A DNA stretch of 64,000 nt from Antedon mediterranea (Eukaryota; Echinodermata; Crinoidea; Comatulida; Antedonidae): contig NC_092675.1 in NCBI RefSeq assembly GCF_964355755.1, forward strand, positions 18,304,912 to 18,368,911, in the 5' to 3' direction. Shown piece by piece: positions 60,401 through 64,000 of the stretch. Under the pieces are notes generated by a model. It had not been told where the DNA came from and made no database searches. It saw nothing but the letters and a program-made list of their open reading frames with translations. The translations under genes were made by a program, and so were the position numbers. Each line of letters opens with the position of its first letter. Positions within the stretch are counted from its first letter, which is position 1.

Positions 60401-63400
60401 GGAAGGATTTTTGATTGGTTGTTGGATATTAGAGGTTGGATATTCGATTGTAAAAGTTATTGTGAAGCTGTTGTTTAAAGACACCTTCCCTACAATTTGT
60501 GACGTTTTGTAAAAATAATACATATATATTACTTTAAAAACATTAAACCAGGTCATTCCTTGTCTTAAATGTACGTTTTATGGTAAATTATGATAAAAAG
60601 TGAGAAACAATGCACTGCCTAAGTAGCTCACGGCGACTGACCTCTCGTGGACGGTCTTTAGGCCTGGCCTAGCTGGTAAACATCGGTAATGTACGAACAT
60701 CGTACGCTAGCTATATACCTAGCCTGACGTTGTATAGTTTCTGCATTAATTGTGATTCTATTTTTGCCAGACTCTGTTGATACAAATTGGGGAAAACCCG
60801 ATATTTTCGCTGAAAAGTTAGGAGTCTTCCATTTTTTTTTGGCCTCACGATCGATCGAAAAATGGGTTAATTACAGAAGAAAAGCAGAAATATCAATCCG
60901 CGCGCAATGCATTTTGGGATTTATAGCGGGCCGCTATAATTATTAGAATCGACTTATTTTTCACATTTTTAACCATTTAAAGACGAAAAAAGTTATCCCA
61001 ATAGGACCATATAGTATTAGTTTTACATTAAATATAGTTTGTGATCTTAAAGTAGATCTAAAAAACGTAGGGAAGGTGTCTTTAAAGTGCTTACTGGATT
61101 GTTAAGTTAAGTTGATTGAAATTAAAGCTTTGATTTTGAGTTATTTTACAACTTTGTGTATTTTGTGTGTATACTTTTATGTCACACGGGAGTAATTTCT
61201 CGGAAACATACGTAAAAGGAATTTGTGACACTTGACATTAATATATAGATTACACAGTAAACAAGCTATCCAGGGCAGTATCCCGGACATGCTGCCTATA
61301 AACATGTTACAGTATGAGGGTGGTTTTTAATAACATGACATAAGGAAGAACATTTAGACAATCTGAATGTTTTTTTCTTCAAATCAGAAAAAAGGGGAAG
61401 AAAGTTTATGGCATATTGGCCATGATTCTAAACTCACAACAATGACATTATAAGATTTGCTGCTAAAGATATGTGATTTGCTGCTAAAGATATGTGATTT
61501 GCTGCTAAAGATATGCGATTTGCTGCTATAAAGATATGCAATTTGCTGCTATAAAGATATGCGATTTGCTGCTATAAAGATTTGTGATTTGCTGCTAAAG
61601 ATATGCGATTCGCTGCTAAAGATATGTGATTTGCTGCTAAAGATATGCTATTTGCTGCTAAAGATATGTGATTTCTTGGTGGAAAGAAGCATCACTACAT
61701 TCTTAGTTGAAAGGCACCAACAAGTAAATACTGCAGTATTAACTACTCATATTTTAAATTACATAACAATCATTCAAAATTAAACCTTATTTACCTGTTG
61801 CACAGAAATCTTCCTTCGAGATACTTTTCTGACATGAAACAAACGTGGTTGATATTTTTCTGGTTCTACATGTCTGAAACCGGTATCCGCTCCTCCGGAC
61901 ATAATATTCATAGTCTTAAAGTAATCCTTAAACATTTCTGATTCATAACTTTGGACTTCTCTATGCTGTATTGGTTTGTCATCCAGTAGAGTGTCCAGTT
62001 CAACTGTTTTATATGCAGCAGTTGCATACTCATCCTATACAGAATCAAGTGGTAAAAGTTAATTATAAAATAAGCCTAAACAACTTTATATGCAGGTTTT
62101 TCTTTTGTTTTTTTGTAAAAAAATCTTTCTCAATTCTGTTCCTAATGATCAGCTGGATTGACTATTCTCTTACAATTTTTGTTGAAATATACACATAAAT
62201 AAAGCAAAAAAAATGCCCATACATAGATATATCAAAGAAAAGAATTACAGTGGTACTGTATTAACAGTCTTTTTAGGATTTTATATGTATATTTTGTATG
62301 GCTTTTTTTTTTATCGTATTTTATATTTTATGTACTGTATCCATTTTATATTTGTATGTATAGCCTGGGTGCAGAACAATTATTATACACATTTGCGGGA
62401 AAAAAGTATAGGAAAATTTTTTTTTTGTTTTTCTAATAGAGTATACCATATAGAATGTCAGAAAAAAAATCCCCATTCCAGGGTCTTGGGGAAAATTTTT
62501 TATGGCACTTTTAAATTTTGGCCTATATAACACACACAAATTCCTATTAACATACACAAATACCTATATATAGGGGATAGGGAAAATCAATTAACAGTTT
62601 TTGTTACTTGCAGTTGTGTTTTAATGATTAAAATTAGTAGAGGCTTACTTTAATAACTACTTCTCATAGTAGTTGATGAATCAAGTCGATACGATGACAT
62701 CATCATGCCAGAATCCAATATGGCGTCCGATTTGGCGGGAAAAACAGGGTATTGCTAAACCCCCGCAAACCCCTGGAAACCTCCAAAAAAACATAGAAAA
62801 CCCCACCGAACCAACATAAAAGTGATTGAATCATGGAGTGTACACCACACTGGGTATGTCCATGTAAAAAAAAATTAAAATTTCTACTGTTAACTACTTA
62901 TTTTTGGGATAAAACGTCATTTTTTGGTTAAAAATTAGCAATCATTTTTTACCAGAAAATGATGTTTTACCCCAAAAATAAGTAGTTAACAGTAGAAATT
63001 TTATTTTTTTAAAACATGGATATACCCAGTGGGTCGTACACTACATGATTCAATCACTTTTATTATGTTGGTTCGGTGGGGTTTGCTATGTTTTTTTGGA
63101 GGTTTGCAGGGTTTAGCAATCATTTTTGACCAAAAAATGATGTTTTGCCCCAAAAATAAGTAGTTAACAGTAGAAATTTAATTTTTTTTTTTCATGGATA
63201 TACCCAGTGGGTCGTACACTACATGATTCAATCACTTTTATGTTGGTTCGGTGGGGGTTTGCTATGTTATTTTGGAGGTTTCCAGGGGTTTGCGGGGGTT
63301 CAGCAATACCCTGTTTTTTCCGCCAAATTGGACGCCATATTGGATTCTGGCATGATGATGTCATTGTTATGGACTCGATTTATCAACTACTATGAGAAGT

Positions 63401-63928
63401 AGTTATTAAAGTAAGCCTCAGCTAATTTTAATAATCATAACACAACTCCAAGTTAAAAAAAACGTGAATTGGTTTTCCCTATCCCCTATATATAGGTATT
63501 TGTGTGTGTTAATAGGCATTTGTGTGTGTTATATAGGCCAAAATTTAAAAGTGCCGTAAAAAATTTTCCCCAAGACCCTGGGATGGGGATTTTTTTTCTG
63601 ACATTCTATATGGTATACTCTATCAGAAAAAAAAGAAAAAAATTTTCCTATACTTTTTTCCCGCAAAATTTGTACTGCACCCAGGCTAGTACTGTACTTT
63701 TGAAAAGGCCAACAGAGTTTCCCCATGGGGATAATAAAGTTTTAATTGAATTGAATTGAATTTATAACAGACAATATGCTCTGGCTATATAAAAATTAAC
63801 AAAGATATTCAGGTTTTTTTCTTTAGGTCTACAGTACTTTTCTTAAGCAGTTTAAACCTTACCTGAGTTGAATTTTTGCCAATCCAGAAATGTACGTCAT
63901 ATAGCAGTTCTTCATTATCTGGCTCTTT
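54415..63928 (-). CDS. Gelsolin/severin-like protein B (5' end outside the window)
   Basis: Visible coding exons: 63928-63863, 62034-61795, 60076-59966, 59288-59116, 58643-58623 (microexon), 57514-57436, 57156-57061 and 54513-54415, 885 bases, ending in TAG. Key blocks: [90 protein letters not shown] and NYLRNTSHPFISVTT. These are the end of G1, then G2 and G3. By comparison with gene A only about 82 N-terminal residues are missing. Exon lengths mirror gene A (66, 111, 170/173, 96), but A's exons of 128 and 109 bases are one 240-base exon here. The donor at 59965 (GTTAGT) is unusual. Same predicted actin-binding role as gene A. Confidence 0.93.
54850..55830 (-). pseudogene. Dead non-LTR retrotransposon fragment (reverse transcriptase)
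   Basis: In the last intron of gelsolin B. A 150-codon frame (55671-55219) shows reverse-transcriptase motifs: DFKKAFDTVWRDGLF, VKQGCSLSPILFSIFINEL and, at the catalytic YADD position, WAGDVVLIG, so the first catalytic Asp is lost. Upstream, minus-strand translation near 55690-55790 resembles the preceding RT region but is frameshifted around a small palindrome, GAAGATGTGATCTTCACATC. A downstream frame (55192-54875) looks like the C-terminal part. No endonuclease is visible, so it is 5' truncated. The clade is not determined. Confidence 0.8.
55909..56828. mobile_element. TIR element H1, 920 bp, flanked by TAA
   Basis: Near-perfect terminal inverted repeats of about 37 bp begin CGCCCGTATTCTTAAACCGG. 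The copy is flanked by direct TAA on both sides (55906-55908 and 56829-56831), the target type of PIF/Harbinger transposons. The left arm has repeated (T/A)GTCGA(A/G) motifs (AAGTCGAGCT, GTTCGACTT). No transposase is found, so it is a MITE-like, non-autonomous copy. A partial copy sits at 18102-18622. Confidence 0.75.
58623..58643 (-). CDS. 21-base microexon in gelsolin B
   Basis: TTTATTTTGAAG|ATTGCAAAGC...GTCAGG|GTAAGAATT. Flanking exons end in phase 2 and begin in phase 2, so inclusion adds LQSRRSG between MFR and LKEVNGELDF, while skipping gives MFRLKEVNGELDFKQVA. The skipped form aligns without a gap to gelsolin A ([16 protein letters not shown]). It may be an alternatively spliced cassette in G3. 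Confidence 0.6.
58735..58830. repeat. Fragment of the F1/F2 foldback module
   Basis: GCAAAGATATGACCATTTTG and TTGAGGTCAGAGGTCAAAGA match the modules seen in F1 and F2. It is in a gelsolin B intron. Confidence 0.55.
60479..61081. mobile_element. TTAA-flanked TIR element, 603 bp (piggyBac-type MITE?)
   Basis: AGACACCTTCCCTAC at the left and GTAGGGAAGGTGTCT at the right are perfect 15-bp inverted ends. Both are flanked by TTAA (60475-60478 and 61082-61085), the piggyBac target. The interior is noncoding, with AGGCCTGGCCTAGC and GGATTTATAGCGGGCCGC. Only one copy is seen in this window, so family membership rests on the ends. Confidence 0.6.
61458..61673. repeat. 21-bp tandem array, about ten units
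   Basis: Units of GATTTGCTGCTAAAGATATG plus one base, with some TGCTATAAAG variants of 23 bases. It lies in a gelsolin B intron 120 bases downstream (in gene direction) of the exon at 61795. The plus-strand frame through it is an artefact of the 21-bp period. Confidence 0.9.
62361..63688. mobile_element. Foldback element F3, 1.33 kb, in gelsolin B intron
   Basis: The outer ends TAGCCTGGGTGCAG and CTGCACCCAGGCTA are inverted. Pairing continues inward through AGTATACCATATAGAATGTC, CCAAAATTTAAAAGTGCC-type sequence, CCTATATATAGGGGATAGGG, GTCATCATCATGCCAGAATC and CTACTGTTAACTACTTATTT. Arms are about 590 bases. The right arm holds an extra direct duplication of about 180 bp (about 62935-63115 repeated at 63116-63300), so the inner hairpin is asymmetric. 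No coding frame. Confidence 0.85.
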
Positions 63929-64000
63929 CTGAAAAATTAGAAAATTATACATTTGCATAATATAAACTTGCTGTTATGGCAACATCAAATGAACGGACAT

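Overview
This window is animal nuclear DNA. It is AT-rich, its genes are split by many GT-AG introns, and mobile-element remnants are dense. The protein families (GBF1, a transmembrane MACIT-type collagen, three-domain gelsolins, a forkhead factor) fit an invertebrate deuterostome. The AT-rich background studded with AGGCCTA-type motifs makes me favour an echinoderm, but that assignment is an inference. I assembled gene models by hand from splice signals, reading-frame continuity and remembered family alignments. Every junction in the four internal models keeps phase.

Layout: (1) 758-2035, plus strand: the last three coding exons of a MACIT-type collagen. (2) 7763-10849, minus strand: a four-exon gene for a 752-residue protein with a very divergent forkhead domain; a 55-base exon is needed to complete the domain. 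(3) 11597-17450: mobile DNA, with a Helitron-like element, then a 2.7 kb foldback element. (4) 18792-42262, plus strand: a complete GBF1 orthologue, 33 coding exons, 1851 residues, with a likely promoter near 17.47 kb. Its introns hold a 5S-rRNA-derived SINE, MITEs, a 20-unit 63-bp minisatellite and a second 3 kb foldback element. (5) 45115-50273, minus strand: a complete three-domain gelsolin/severin-like gene (364 residues), with a second Helitron copy in one intron and a likely noncoding first exon near 52.5 kb. (6) 54415 to beyond the right edge, minus strand: a paralogous gelsolin gene missing its first exon(s). Its introns contain a dead non-LTR reverse transcriptase, a 920-bp element with TAA target duplications, a TTAA-flanked element and a 1.3 kb foldback.

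GBF1 activates Arf GTPases at the cis-Golgi. The two gelsolins are predicted calcium-regulated actin severing/capping proteins and arose by head-to-tail tandem duplication. Nothing suggests an operon-like or defence system. The most notable points are the forkhead domain lacking a normally invariant DNA-contact Asn, the paired Helitron copies with clean A/T insertion junctions, an in-frame 21-base microexon in the second gelsolin, and foldback elements that scatter DR1-type nuclear-receptor motifs.
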